From Dactylorhiza incarnata (lineage: Eukaryota; Streptophyta; Magnoliopsida; Asparagales; Orchidaceae), in the NCBI GenBank assembly GCA_033032865.1, contig JAWHQI010000509.1:731001-795000 (forward strand): 64,000 bases of DNA, written 5' to 3'. The translations under genes and the position numbers were made by a program. This document shows, piece by piece, positions 33,374 through 44,880 of this stretch; position 1 is the first letter of the stretch; the number at the start of each line of letters is the position of its first letter. The notes below the pieces were generated by a model. The model ran no database searches, was not told where the DNA came from, and was given only the letters and a program-made list of their open reading frames with translations.

Positions 33374-34790
33374 AAGTCTGGGGGAGAGTATGTTGTCATC
33401 CACTGTGCACGAGTTGCACTGCATACTAGAAGTTTGTTTATTATTTATCTTTATCATCATCATTGTTTTCATGCTTCTTGCACCACTTCACCCACATGAG
33501 TGCGCGCTTTCCTATTTGTGTTGTTTTCAAATAAACTATTTTGGTTAGGAATGTGAATTGGGGTGTTAGCTTAGGAATTACTATTTGGAGTGCGATGTTG
33601 ACTCGAGCAGTGTTCTAGTCGCACCCGCATGTTGCAGTAGCATTTGAGTAAAACTAGATTATTTCTATGCATTTAATTTATGTTTAGTATTTTTGCGTAA
33701 ATTTAGATTTGTTATACTCAAATGGTGAATGTGAACGAAATTGACGATAACCTGGTGTTGTGTGTGTACGAGCACTAGTTGTGTGTTGCTCGAGTCGGGA
33801 GGAAGGTTTACCTTTCTCGTGGGCTAAGAACTTGCCCCAAGCTACTCTTGAAGCATGGGTGTGAGCGATTCTTTGAGTTAAATATGATATAGGCCACCTT
33901 TTGGCTAGTTTGAGCCTTAGCTTTCCGTGTCCTATTCGCTCACCTTTGCAAGCCAACATTTGTGCCTACCACTTCCTTGTTACAGCTCCTCCTCCATTCA
34001 CCAAGGCCTGAAGCTTTGCCCACTTTCGCAACCAAATAGATGTTTATCTGCACTCATGTTCTTGATTTGGTGTGATTTAAAAACACGTTTTATTTTGCTG
34101 AATTTGAACCAACCGGAGGATAAGTGAAAGAAGAAAAGTATGTTGTTAAAAGGAAAAAAATCTGAAAAAGAAATATGTCGTAAAGAAATCCTTCCGAGCT
34201 AAATAGAAAATCTGTTGGTAATTGTGAAGTAGGCCGTGTGCACACCTAGTTTTCATGATAAGTCTGGGGGTGTGTCACACGAGCATTGTTTTTGGTTTTG
34301 TGTGGTGCAGCGTTCCGTTAGCTCACTTGGGTTGCGTAGCCATCGTGTTTAAATTTGAATATCATACCGCAACCTAAGCCCCAATATAATCCTAAAAGCC
34401 CTATTGATTTGACTTGTGAGTTTGCTAACGCCGTGGAGAGAGTGTGACCGGGCGAGCGTATGGCTCACGATGTTGATGGATTTCAGCGGAGTTATTCCTA
34501 AACCCCGACCTTGTGCAACACCCGCCTTAGTGTCTTGTTACTTTCACACCGGGCATGATCGTTCGAATTCTTCATAATTCACCAACTGAGTATAACTAAA
34601 TCTCTACTTACGCTCTAATACTTTCGTAAATTAGTTAGCATAGTTAGAATCTCTTTTTACTAAATTTCTATTTGCATGCTTTTGCTACTTCGCATTGTAC
34701 TCCTTTGTGTAATTTTCTTTGTTAACTACCATTTTCACACTCCGCCGAATTCGTTTGCTCGGGACGCGCAAACAGGTAAGTCTGGGGGTG
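33374..34790 (+). other. 3' region of body 1 with three AAGTCTGGGGG motifs
   Basis: AAGTCTGGGGG occurs at 33374, 34260 and 34778. The last lies directly before LTR2 and is the polypurine tract. The two upstream copies could be extra plus-strand primers. Open frames here, including a hydrophobic 61-residue one at 33363-33548, show no envelope features I can defend. Confidence 0.6.
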
Positions 34791-36219
34791 TGATGAGTCC
34801 CAATTATATACACATTTATGGACTCATCTGGACCAATTTTCTAGTCTTTGCACTTCACTTTAGACATGTTTTCATTCCTATTTAATACTCCATGCTAAGT
34901 GCACTTGTAGGCCCATTTTGGTGTTATTTCTTGTTCATCTTCGTTACTAGTTTTCATGCAGTGTTAAGTGCCACCTTCAGTGGCTAGACTGGTGTTGTAT
35001 GCTGGAACAGGAGTCGTGCAGGTGTTCCCGGTACAATTCTGTACAGGAACACTGCGCACGATCACTGGCTCTATCGCGCACGACCACTGGTCGTGCGCCA
35101 CTGATCGTGCGCACTTAACGCCCATTTTTTGAGTTCTGTCTTGCTTATCGCACGACCACTTACGATAGTGCGCACGACCACTGGTCGTGCGCCACTGGTC
35201 GTGCGAACATGTATTTTATAAATTTCTTTCATTTCAGGCTCCGCCCAGGCAGCGCGCACGATCGCAGAACTCCAGTGCGCACGACCACTGGTCGTGCGCG
35301 AATGACCGTGCGCAGTATTCATTCCAGCGCCTATATATATGCCTGTTCCGCTTTTAGGGCGGGATCGAGCCGCCGAGAGCGCGAGTGGCAGTCCGTACGC
35401 CGGCGATTTCCATTCCTGGACACCTCCACTTCATCTCCTACGCAAGGGGAAGTCCTCTCCAACCATTCCAAGTATTTCTCCATTGTCCGGGAGCATTCTC
35501 CACCATCCGCAAGCCCTCAAGCAGCTGTTTTCCACTCCAGTCCGGTGAGAAGAAGAGGAATCCTGAGGTAGAAGACGACGGAACCACGTAGAGAGATCGT
35601 GACAGTTTCTCTACACCGGAAGCACAGTCCGCCCGAGTCCGGAGGTAGCTTGACAAACTACCATTCCGGCCGTGAACGGCCGCTAGTCTTCATCCATTGG
35701 TTATCTCTTTCCTCTCTCCTTCGTTGTAATCTTTGAATCTTTTAAACTTGAATATCATGATGTTTGGTTTAAATGAAATGAATGTTTCTTCTCTTTTCAT
35801 CATTACTTGCTTGTGAATCGCTTCGCCTCCACTCATCCACTCACTCATTCACGCACTCAAGGTGTTCGATCCGCATTAGCAAGAGCTAACGGCGTTTGCG
35901 AAGAGGTGTTTGCGACCCTCGCCTTCCCGCACTAGAGCACGCTCCATCCGCCTCACGAAGCACGACATCGCGGCCGTTGCATCCATCTCGCCTTGCGAAG
36001 CGGTGCTTTCGACCCGCATTTCCTTCATTGTTGTTAAGAGTAGGAAAACCCAACCAACCCCCCCCCCCCTTTTGTGTGTTTGTTTACGCTTGTGTAACAA
36101 TAGTCACACAACGCGATTCGTTCACCCAACCTGCATTCCTCAAGAGACCGACACTCGGGGATCCTATTCCCAAACTTTATTACTTGCGCGACCGGTGCAC
36201 TTGCCGAAATATCGCATCA
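34791..36219 (+). repeat. LTR2 (1429 bp), mosaic
   Basis: Middle LTR. Palindromes begin at 35076, 35170 and 35277; the TATA box is at 35332-35340; the C run is 12 long (36058-36069). Its left part shares variants with LTR3 (TTGTAGGCCCATT, GTTCCGC, GAACGGCC) and its right part shares variants with LTR1 (TTTGCGAAG, GACCCTCG, GTTTACGC). Confidence 0.96.
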
Positions 36220-36225
36220 AGTTTT

Positions 36226-36243
36226 TGGCGCCGTTGCCGGGGA
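36226..36243 (+). other. Primer binding site, body 2
   Basis: Same TGGCGCCGTTGCCGGGGA as in body 1, six bases after LTR2. Confidence 0.92.
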
Positions 36244-36340
36244 ATGTTCAGGCGTGTAACGTCTTGAGTTGTGAGCTTTTGTTACAAGAACAGTTGTTTT
36301 TGACTTCCTTTGTTTTGTTTTCTTTTTGTTGTGACTTTGC

Positions 36341-37573
36341 ATGCAGAGACAAGCCGCGGGGGAACTTGTACCCTTTGATCCAGAGATCGAACGGACCGCT
36401 CGCGCACGAAGGCGCGCAGCAGCAGTACAGGCGGCAATGGGTGACAACATAGACCCAAACAATGCTGACCCAAGAGTGCCCGATGTGGGGCAGCACCAAC
36501 CTGGAGATGAGCAAGAGGTAGTGAGGCCTCGACCCAGAACGATGAGAGATTATACCACTCCGACAGCTGGGAGTGTGTATTCGGGATTTGGTCCCAACAT
36601 TATGAACAACCAGTTCGAGATCAAACCTGCGATCTTGAACATCATCCGGAACAATGCTCAGTTCTCCGGGATGACCAGTGAAGACCCGCACCTGCACCTG
36701 GCAGAGTTTTCCGATATCTGCGGAACTTTCCGCTACACTGGAATACCTGACGATACAGTCAAGCTGCGACTGTTCCCATTCTCACTTCGCGACAAGGCCA
36801 AGGTGTGGCTCCATTCTATTCCTCCTGGGACCGCCGCGACTTGGGATGCTCTTGCATCCAAGTTCCTGGCCAAATTCCACCCCGTTGATAAAATTGTGAG
36901 CCTGCGGAGGGAGATCGCCACCTTTCACCAAGCTGACCAAGAGACCCTTGCCGAGGCGTGGGAGCGCCTTAATGATCTTCTCCGCCGCTGCCCGAACCAC
37001 GAGCTCCAACCGTGGAATGTGGTAGAGACATTTTACTTTGCGATCGAGCCCAACTACAGGGCAATGATCGATGCTGCTGCGGGTGGTACTCTAATGAACC
37101 ACACTCCAGAGGAGGCCCTTCGGATTCTGCGCGACACCGCCTCCCACAGTACATTCTGGACTGCCGGGAGAAATGCACCAAGAAACGCCCGCGGTCTCTT
37201 TGTGGTCGACTCACTTCCTCCTACACCCGCGCCTGCTGCTGTCATTACGTGCGAAGGATGTGGAGGCGGCGGCCACCACGCGTACGAATGTTCAGGGAAT
37301 AACGTATCAGGTGACTTCGCGCACTTATCCTTGAATGAATCCGTTAATTTTGTAGGAAATCAGTCTAAGGGGGTGCCATTTAATAATGCTTATCATCCGG
37401 GAGTGAGAAGTCACCCGAACTTCTCATGGAACCCAAACACGCATGGCCAACGATGGGCACCGGGGCAGCATCAAAACGATGCTTACGCCTCCGGGAGCCA
37501 ACCGAGGCCACCACACCCGGATTATAACCAAGGCCCCCCAACCCAAAAAAAAAGAGTAATCTGGAGGAGATGA
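36341..37573 (+). CDS. Gag of the Athila/Tat-like element, copy 2
   Basis: 410 residues with the same sequence as copy 1: gag core, one zinc knuckle CEGCGGGGHHAYEC, and a stop overlapping the next ATG. The A9 run is repeated at 37545-37553. Lying downstream of LTR2, it can be transcribed from LTR2 independently of copy 1. Confidence 0.93.
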   Translation: MQRQAAGELVPFDPEIERTARARRRAAAVQAAMGDNIDPNNADPRVPDVGQHQPGDEQEVVRPRPRTMRDYTTPTAGSVYSGFGPNIMNNQFEIKPAILNIIRNNAQFSGMTSEDPHLHLAEFSDICGTFRYTGIPDDTVKLRLFPFSLRDKAKVWLHSIPPGTAATWDALASKFLAKFHPVDKIVSLRREIATFHQADQETLAEAWERLNDLLRRCPNHELQPWNVVETFYFAIEPNYRAMIDAAAGGTLMNHTPEEALRILRDTASHSTFWTAGRNAPRNARGLFVVDSLPPTPAPAAVITCEGCGGGGHHAYECSGNNVSGDFAHLSLNESVNFVGNQSKGVPFNNAYHPGVRSHPNFSWNPNTHGQRWAPGQHQNDAYASGSQPRPPHPDYNQGPPTQKKRVIWRR

Positions 37574-38367
37574 TGGAAAAATTTATGCAAGCGGCTACCT
37601 CAAATATGGTGAACCAAACCGCATCCATGCGGAACTTGGAAACGCAGCTGGGCCAATTGGCCCAAGTGCTAACCGAGCGGTCGCATGGGACCCTTCCTAG
37701 CAACACTGAAAAGAACCCAATAGATCAAGGGAAGAGTCTCGGCGATGTGGTAGAGGCTGATCCAAGTGAGTTAGTGATTTCTTGTTCCATCAATAATATT
37801 GAAACGAAAGCTTTGTGCGATTCCGGCTCCTCCCGCAACGTCATTGCGTTGCAAGACGTTGCTAAATTGCAACTTGAGATGAACACGGAGGATCGGAAAT
37901 CCCTTATGCTTGCTAATGGGACCGTTATACAATCTGAGGGGGAAGTGAAAAATGTAGAAGTGATAGTTGAGGGGACGATTGTGGTTGCTGATTTTCAGGT
38001 GTTGGGACCCCAGGAAAATCACTCTATCCCTATCTTGGGCGTGCCGTTCTTGAAAGAGAGCGGTGCCACCCTTGATTTCGCTACGGGGTGTGTCTTCCTA
38101 CCCAATAAGGTGTCGCAGCCCACTTGCCCCAAAGCTATAACTGAAACATCCACTCTTCCCCCTCTCTTTATTTTTGATGAATCTCGGAGTTGTGCAGGAA
38201 ATGAAGAAGATAAAGAACCAATTGAAGGAGAAAAGGAGGAGCACCAGTCCAGTGAGGAAGAAGTAGATCTTTGGAGAGAATTTGATTCCGAGACGGAGGA
38301 AGATTGCATTTCGAAAAATATTGACTTGAATTTAGTTCGGGACACTCCCATTATCTTCTTGTTTTGA
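37570..38367 (+). CDS. Gag C-terminal extension and aspartic protease, copy 2
   Basis: 265 residues, the same as copy 1, with catalytic DSGSS and ILGVPFL. The short basic ORF recurs at 38435-38668, the hairpin at 38788-38803, and the AAGTCTGGGGG motifs at 39025, 39911 and 40429. One visible difference from body 1 is CGGACATG near 40203 where body 1 has CGGGCATG. Confidence 0.88.
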   Translation: MMEKFMQAATSNMVNQTASMRNLETQLGQLAQVLTERSHGTLPSNTEKNPIDQGKSLGDVVEADPSELVISCSINNIETKALCDSGSSRNVIALQDVAKLQLEMNTEDRKSLMLANGTVIQSEGEVKNVEVIVEGTIVVADFQVLGPQENHSIPILGVPFLKESGATLDFATGCVFLPNKVSQPTCPKAITETSTLPPLFIFDESRSCAGNEEDKEPIEGEKEEHQSSEEEVDLWREFDSETEEDCISKNIDLNLVRDTPIIFLF

Positions 38368-38434
38368 TTCTTGTAATAAACAATTTAAGCGCTCCATCTC
38401 TTAGGCTGATCCGGTAGTCACCGCGACCCCGGAA

Positions 38435-38668
38435 GTGACGCCACCCACCACCAAGATGGAAAAATCTGAAAACTTTCAACGTTGGCAGTCCCCGACTGTC
38501 ACTAAACTTAAACAGGAGAAACTTCTGCACGACGCTCGCGCTGCCGCTCTACGTGGCAAGAGGGCGGAGGTTAGGGGAACACTGGGTGACACCAGTGTTG
38601 GGCCTAAAGCCTTCACCTCCCGCCTACGAGCTACGGGAGACGCGCACCATAAGAGCGCCTATAGCTGA
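38435..38668 (+). CDS. Short basic ORF of unknown function, copy 2
   Basis: Same 77-residue frame as 32784-33017; see there for what can be said. Confidence 0.3.
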   Translation: MTPPTTKMEKSENFQRWQSPTVTKLKQEKLLHDARAAALRGKRAEVRGTLGDTSVGPKAFTSRLRATGDAHHKSAYS

Positions 38669-40441
38669 TTTGTGTTGTCTGAATTTGTGAAACTGCTTCT
38701 GTGAACTTCTCGTTTAATTTCTGTGCTCTTTAAACAATCATAATACAGGTATTTGGTCCAGCTTAAGGACATAAAACAAAAGCGCTGCTGGGAGACAACC
38801 CAGATTTCCTGATTTTATTTTTATCTAACATGTTTAGTTCAGTTTTTATATTTGTTTTTGCTGTTTTTAGTTTTGTGCTTGCAGGTGTGTTGTGTTCTTT
38901 GGTGCGGATGCTGCGGACTGCTCTTTATCTTAATCGCCAATCGTCTGGTATGCTCAATTCTGAGCATTGGGTAACACTTCTCCCCCCCATTAGCTTCCAA
39001 TTTCTGTGATGTAATGTTTAGACTAAGTCTGGGGGAGAGTATGTTGTCATCCACTGTGCACGAGTTGCACTGCATACTAGAAGTTTGTTTATTATTTATC
39101 TTTATCATCATCATTGTTTTCATGCTTCTTGCACCACTTCACCCACATGAGTGCGCGCTTTCCTATTTGTGTTGTTTTCAAATAAACTATTTTGGTTAGG
39201 AATGTGAATTGGGGTGTTAGCTTAGGAATTACTATTTGGAGTGCGATGTTGACTCGAGCAGTGTTCTAGTCGCACCCGCATGTTGCAGTAGCATTTGAGT
39301 AAAACTAGATTATTTCTATGCATTTAATTTATGTTTAGTATTTTTGCGTAAATTTAGATTTGTTATACTCAAATGGTGAATGTGAACGAAATTGACGATA
39401 ACCTGGTGTTGTGTGTGTACGAGCACTAGTTGTGTGTTGCTCGAGTCGGGAGGAAGGTTTACCTTTCTCGTGGGCTAAGAACTTGCCCCAAGCTACTCTT
39501 GAAGCATGGGTGTGAGCGATTCTTTGAGTTAAATATGATATAGGCCACCTTTTGGCTAGTTTGAGCCTTAGCTTTCCGTGTCCTATTCGCTCACCTTTGC
39601 AAGCCAACATTTGTGCCTACCACTTCCTTGTTACAGCTCCTCCTCCATTCACCAAGGCCTGAAGCTTTGCCCACTTTCGCAACCAAATAGATGTTTATCT
39701 GCACTCATGTTCTTGATTTGGTGTGATTTAAAAACACGTTTTATTTTGCTGAATTTGAACCAACCGGAGGATAAGTGAAAGAAGAAAAGTATGTTGTTAA
39801 AAGGAAAAAAATCTGAAAAAGAAATATGTCGTAAAGAAATCCTTCCGAGCTAAATAGAAAATCTGTTGGTAATTGTGAAGTAGGCCGTGTGCACACCTAG
39901 TTTTCATGATAAGTCTGGGGGTGTGTCACACGAGCATTGTTTTTGGTTTTGTGTGGTGCAGCGTTCCGTTAGCTCACTTGGGTTGCGTAGCCATCGTGTT
40001 TAAATTTGAATATCATACCGCAACCTAAGCCCCAATATAATCCTAAAAGCCCTATTGATTTGACTTGTGAGTTTGCTAACGCCGTGGAGAGAGTGTGACC
40101 GGGCGAGCGTATGGCTCACGATGTTGATGGATTTCAGCGGAGTTATTCCTAAACCCCGACCTTGTGCAACACCCGCCTTAGTGTCTTGTTACTTTCACAC
40201 CGGACATGATCGTTCGAATTCTTCATAATTCACCAACTGAGTATAACTAAATCTCTACTTACGCTCTAATACTTTCGTAAATTAGTTAGCATAGTTAGAA
40301 TCTCTTTTTACTAAATTTCTATTTGCATGCTTTTGCTACTTCGCATTGTACTCCTTTGTGTAATTTTCTTTGTTAACTACCATTTTCACACTCCGCCGAA
40401 TTCGTTTGCTCGGGACGCGCAAACAGGTAAGTCTGGGGGTG

Positions 40442-41867
40442 TGATGAGTCCCAATTATATACACATTTATGGACTCATCTGGGCCAATTTTCTAGTCTTT
40501 GCACTTCACTTTAGACATGTTTTCATTCCTATTTAATACTCCATGCTAAGTGCACTTGTAGGCCCATTTTGGTGTTATTTCTTGTTCATCTTCGTTACTA
40601 GTTTTCATGCAGTGTTAAGTGCCACCTTCAGTGGCTAGACTGGTGTTGTATGCTGGAACAGGAGTCGTGCAGGTGTTCCCGGTACAATTCTGTACAGGAA
40701 CACTGCGCACGATCACTGGCTCTATCGCGCACGACCACTGGTCGTGCGCCACTGATCGTGCGCACTTAACGCCCATTTTTTGAGTTCTGTCTTGCTTATC
40801 GCACGACCACTTACGATAGTGCGCACGACCACTGGTCGTGCGCCACTGGTCGTGCGAACATGTATTTTATAAATTTCTTTCATTTCAGGCTCCGCCCAGG
40901 CAGCGCGCACGATCGCAGAACTCCAGTGCGCACGACCACTGGTCGTGCGCGAATGACCGTGCGCAGTATTCATTCCAGCGCCTATATATATGCCTGTTCC
41001 GCTTTTAGGGCGGGATCGAGCCGCCGAGAGCGCGAGTGGCAGTCCGTACGCCGGCGATTTCCATTCCTGGACACCTCCACTTCATCTCCTACGCAAGGGG
41101 AAGTCCTCTCCAACCATTCCAAGTATTTCTCCATTGTCCGGGAGCATTCTCCACCATCCGCAAGCCCTCAAGCAGCTGTTTTCCACTCCAGTCCGGTGAG
41201 AAGAAGAGGAATCCTGAGGTAGAAGACGACGGAACCACGTAGAGAGATCGTGACAGTTTCTCTACACCGGAAGCACAGTCCGCCCGAGTCCGGAGGTAGC
41301 TTGACAAACTACCATTCCGGCCGTGAACGGCCGCTAGTCTTCATCCATTGGTTATCTCTTTCCTCTCTCCTTCGTTGTAATCTTTGAATCTTTTAAACTT
41401 GAATATCATGATGTTTGGTTTAAATGAAATGAATGTTTCTTCTCTTTTCATCATTACTTGCTTGTGAATCGCTTCGCCTCCACTCATCCACTCACTCATT
41501 CACGCACTCAAGGTGTTCGATCCGCATTAGCAAGAGCTAACGGCGTTTGTGAAGAGGTGTTTGCGACTCTCGCCTTCCCGCACTAGAGCACGCTCCATCC
41601 GCCTCACGAAGCACGACATCGCGGCCGTTGCATCCATCTCGCCTTGCGAAGCGGTGCTTTCGACCCGCATTTCCTTCATTGTTGTTAAGAGTAGGAAAAC
41701 CCAACCAAAACCCCCCCTTTTGTGTGTTTGTTTATGCTTGTGTAACAATAGTCACACAACGCGATTCGTTCACCCAACCTGCATTCCTCAAGAGACCGAC
41801 ACTCGGGGATCCTATTCCCAAACTTTATTACTTGCGCGACCGGTGCACTTGCCGAAATATCGCATCA
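40442..41867 (+). repeat. LTR3 (1426 bp)
   Basis: Right-hand LTR. Palindromes begin at 40727, 40821 and 40928; the TATA box is at 40983-40991. Its right third has private variants (TTTGTGAAG, GACTCTCG, AAAAC7 in place of the long C run, GTTTATGC). It ends TCGCATCA at 41867, followed by the target duplication GGTTG. Confidence 0.96.
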
Positions 41868-41872
41868 GGTTG

Positions 41873-42836
41873 CTGTTGGAAGAAGGATCCAAGACTAGGT
41901 TTCATCTTATTCTTCTTTCTAATGTCAAACCCGAATGTCTTAGGTTAGATTTGATGATCATAATTTATTAAACCAGCTGGTTAAGCTTAGGAGGGGCCAT
42001 GGTGGACCCCCAAAGTGAATGAATTCAAGCTCAAACCCTCATAGTCATTTAATTCCCAACTAGTCAACCCTAGGTCACCATGGACAACTTAGTCAAAATC
42101 GGGCCCGAGCAGCCCTGTTTAGTTCCTCTTGACTCCAAGAGTTTAATGCTATTGACTGGGTCAATTCAAAGTTCGTTTGCCCAAAATCCCATTTGGGCCA
42201 CGAGTTATTTCAACTCGGGTCATTTAGTCAAATCAATCAATATTGATCAGAACTGGACCCAAATAGTCTTGTTGTACTCTATTTGATCCTAAGAGTTCAA
42301 TACAAGTGACTAGGGTCATTTCCGAGGTTATTCACATAATTTCTCATTTCTAGATCGCTATGTAGCTCATTTATGTTCATTGAGTCGATTATATTTTTCA
42401 TATTGTCACTGTCAGTTGGCAATAGGCAAATCTGACTCAGGCCAGACTCAATTGAGCCACCAAAAGCTCCTCAGTTGACTTAATTGACTAGTCCCAAAAA
42501 GGTGAGGTATTACACAAAGTGGCATACGTGAGTCATATTATCTCAGTAGCAGCGCTATAACATCTGAAAATTTAATCATTTTTATAATTCTAATTTCGAA
42601 GTTCAATCAGGATTAACTTTTTCAGTGTCATCTTCCGATCGAGATACATATGTTTGTCACTTTTAACTCGCGCATTAATCAATAACTAATGATTGAGTCT
42701 AGTGGGAAGTTTTATGCTATGAATTTGGGTGCGATTTAGAAGCTCACAGAAGTTTTTCACATTAAGATAATAGAATTGTAGTGTGAAATGGCATTTTGGT
42801 AATGAGAGAAGCCTAATTCCATTGCTTATACCTGTA
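41873..42836. other. Unassigned intronic stretch
   Basis: The DNA into which the tandem element or its host element inserted. A loose direct repeat (CTCCAAGAGTTTAATGC, then GATCCTAAGAGTTCAATAC) is visible at 42130-42310. No gene is supported. Confidence 0.4.
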
Positions 42837-42989
42837 TAAATACGACACTTGCACCGGTCCACACGACATTAGCTCGTCTTCACGATTGCTGCTTCTTGGA
42901 TCATCCACCCCTCGCGTCTGGGAAGGAACCGCTCGACATAGGTCAGGGCTTCGTTCGTTGATTGGAGCATTCATAGGATAGCCTCCTCC

Positions 42990-44640
42990 CATTACCATCC
43001 CTCGATGACTCCTCTCCTGCATCGTAGCCTCGTAGGCGATAGTGATTGTAGTAGTTGTCATACATTTTACTGCATGAATCGAACAGTTGGCCTTTTCTGG
43101 AATCGCCGACTGTCCTATTCTCGTCCATTGTTTAGAGATAAGGTAGTGGCTCCCTTCCTCTCTTCTTCACCAACGAGGACACCGACTCCCTCTTATGCAA
43201 AGATGATTCCGACACCCTTTTTACACAATTGCACCCTCATTATCTCGATGCGGAGTCTATTCCTCAGGACGTTTGAAGCGACCCTCTTCCATCTCAACGA
43301 CAACAAGCTGCATTATCACGACTTCCTGGTCATGGAAGAATCCTTTCCCTGGATACATTGCCTACTCCATGTATTCCACTCCACTCATACATGGGGAACA
43401 CTCGGAGCCCTTTCCACTTACCGTCGTTTACCAAGATCACTTTATTGGCGTTGTATGCTTGCAACCATTGAACAGTTCAGTGCCATCTGCTTAACGAGCA
43501 TGCATGCCAAATATGAGGCACTTTCCCCAGAATGCCTTCTCCAACCTCTTCCCATTCCCAGGGTGTTTGGGAGGACATCAACATGTATTATATCACATGT
43601 CGATAGCACTCTAGAGACAATGTCTGCCTCTTAGAGGTAGTTGACAGGTTGTCCAGGTATGTCCATTTCACTCTGGTGAGCATTCCTTTATAGCTACTTG
43701 CCTACTTCCATCACACTTGTTTTTATTCACGAGATAGTTTGCCTACATGGGTTTTCGTTGTCAATCATCATCGACCACATCCTGATATTTACCCGTTCAT
43801 TTGAGCAAAAGTTATTTAAGATACAAGGTACCAAACTTCACCTCATCATGACCTACCATTCTTGGACGTGGCCAAACAAAGGTGTTGAATCATTGTGTAG
43901 ATACATATCTACGCAACTTTGCTTCTGAGCAGTCGCGTCACTCGTACCATTGGATCTTGCAGGCAAAACTATGGTATAATACTTCCTACCACTCAGCAAC
44001 GAGCTCATCTCCCTTTCATGTTGTTTGCGATCAGTCACCACCCTCCATCATATGCTACATACCAGGAGAATGTCGTGTTGAAGATCTCGCTCAGTCTCTC
44101 ATGGATAGTGATGAAGCTCTCCGCCAACTGAAATTTCACTTAGCCCGTGCCCTGCAGATAATGGTTCAGTAGGCAAACAAAAGTTGGACTGTCTCCTGCT
44201 ATAATCTTGGCGACATTGTACTTGTGAAGCTTTGCCCACAAAAAGAAACGTCAGTCGCTTATCGCCCGCTACTATGGTTCATTCTGGGTCATTGAGTGTA
44301 TTGGCTAAGTGGCCTCCCGCTTACAGCTGCCTGCACAAAGCCATATGCACCCAATGTTCCCTATCTACCAATTCATGCTGATTAAAGGGGACCATCCAAT
44401 TTGATTCTTCACTTCCAGGAGCATTGACAATGAACCCCAAATTGGCCTAAATACCAGAGCAGGTGCCTTGCAAGAAATCAGTCTCCAACTGAACAACTGC
44501 TTGTTCAGTGGAAAGACCTTCCCGCCGATGAGGCAACGTGGGCACTAACTAGCGAGATCCAAGCCTAGTTTCTGGAGTTTGACCTAGGGGACAATGCCAT
44601 TTTTCCACCATGGAATCATGCACCATGCTTGCCTACTCAC
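42990..44640 (+). pseudogene. Decayed chromovirus (Ty3/Gypsy) pol, RNase H to chromodomain
   Basis: Broken frames in the right order. NDNKLHYHDFLVMEE is from near the end of RNase H. The integrase zinc region follows (GALSTYRRLPRSLYWRCM, AKYEALSPECLLQPLPIP). Integrase pieces come next (GVESLCRYISTQ, HWILQAKLWYNTSYHSA), then the downstream linker. The chromodomain tail is QLLVQWKDLPADEATWAL near 44495-44560. At least ten stops or shifts. It is old, on the plus strand, in the giant host intron, and of the same general kind as the element at 1-402 and 9991-10590. Confidence 0.8.
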
Positions 44641-44659
44641 GTCAAGGAAATAGGGACGT

Positions 44660-44880
44660 GATGACGAATCCACGAGCATTCTAGATTTTTTTTTATCTAT
44701 TATTAAAAAAAGAATTGTAAGCTCTCCTATATAAGGAAGCATTGATACTTTTAATATTAGGTTGGAGAACTTGCCCTAGGGAGGGGCAGCTGATCTGCTT
44801 GCTCTCATAAGGAGTTCGCTCTTCCATATTGTCCCCCTTCTCTTTTGAAGTTAATTACAATCTCTATAGCTCATGTGGGA
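44660..44880 (+). repeat. Probable 3' LTR of the decayed chromovirus
   Basis: Begins around GTGATGACGAATCC after a purine-rich stretch (AAGGAAATAGGGACG). TATATAAGG is at 44728-44736, followed by a leader-like part ending near 44880. No partner was found. From 44881 to 45826 the DNA looks like plain AT-rich host intron. Confidence 0.45.

Larger units (their letters stand above)
29137..41867 (+). mobile_element. Tandem three-LTR, two-body Athila/Tat-like non-autonomous retrotransposon
   Basis: The order is LTR1 (29137-30568), body 1 (30569-34790), LTR2 (34791-36219), body 2 (36220-40441), LTR3 (40442-41867). The whole array is flanked by one target duplication, GGTTG (29132-29136 and 41868-41872), so it arose from a single insertion and was duplicated afterwards. 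Both bodies are 4222 bp and nearly identical. Each encodes gag and a protease-like ORF only; RT, RNase H and integrase are absent. The Asp-tRNA-type primer site TGGCGCCGTTGCCGGGGA and the gag sequence place it with Athila/Tat elements. The middle LTR is a mosaic of the outer two (see findings). Confidence 0.96.

Noticed and set aside
33363..33548. 61-residue ORF with a hydrophobic segment, considered as an envelope relic
   Set aside because: Too short, overlaps a polypurine-like motif, has no signal peptide or other envelope features, and its identity in body 2 only reflects recent duplication.
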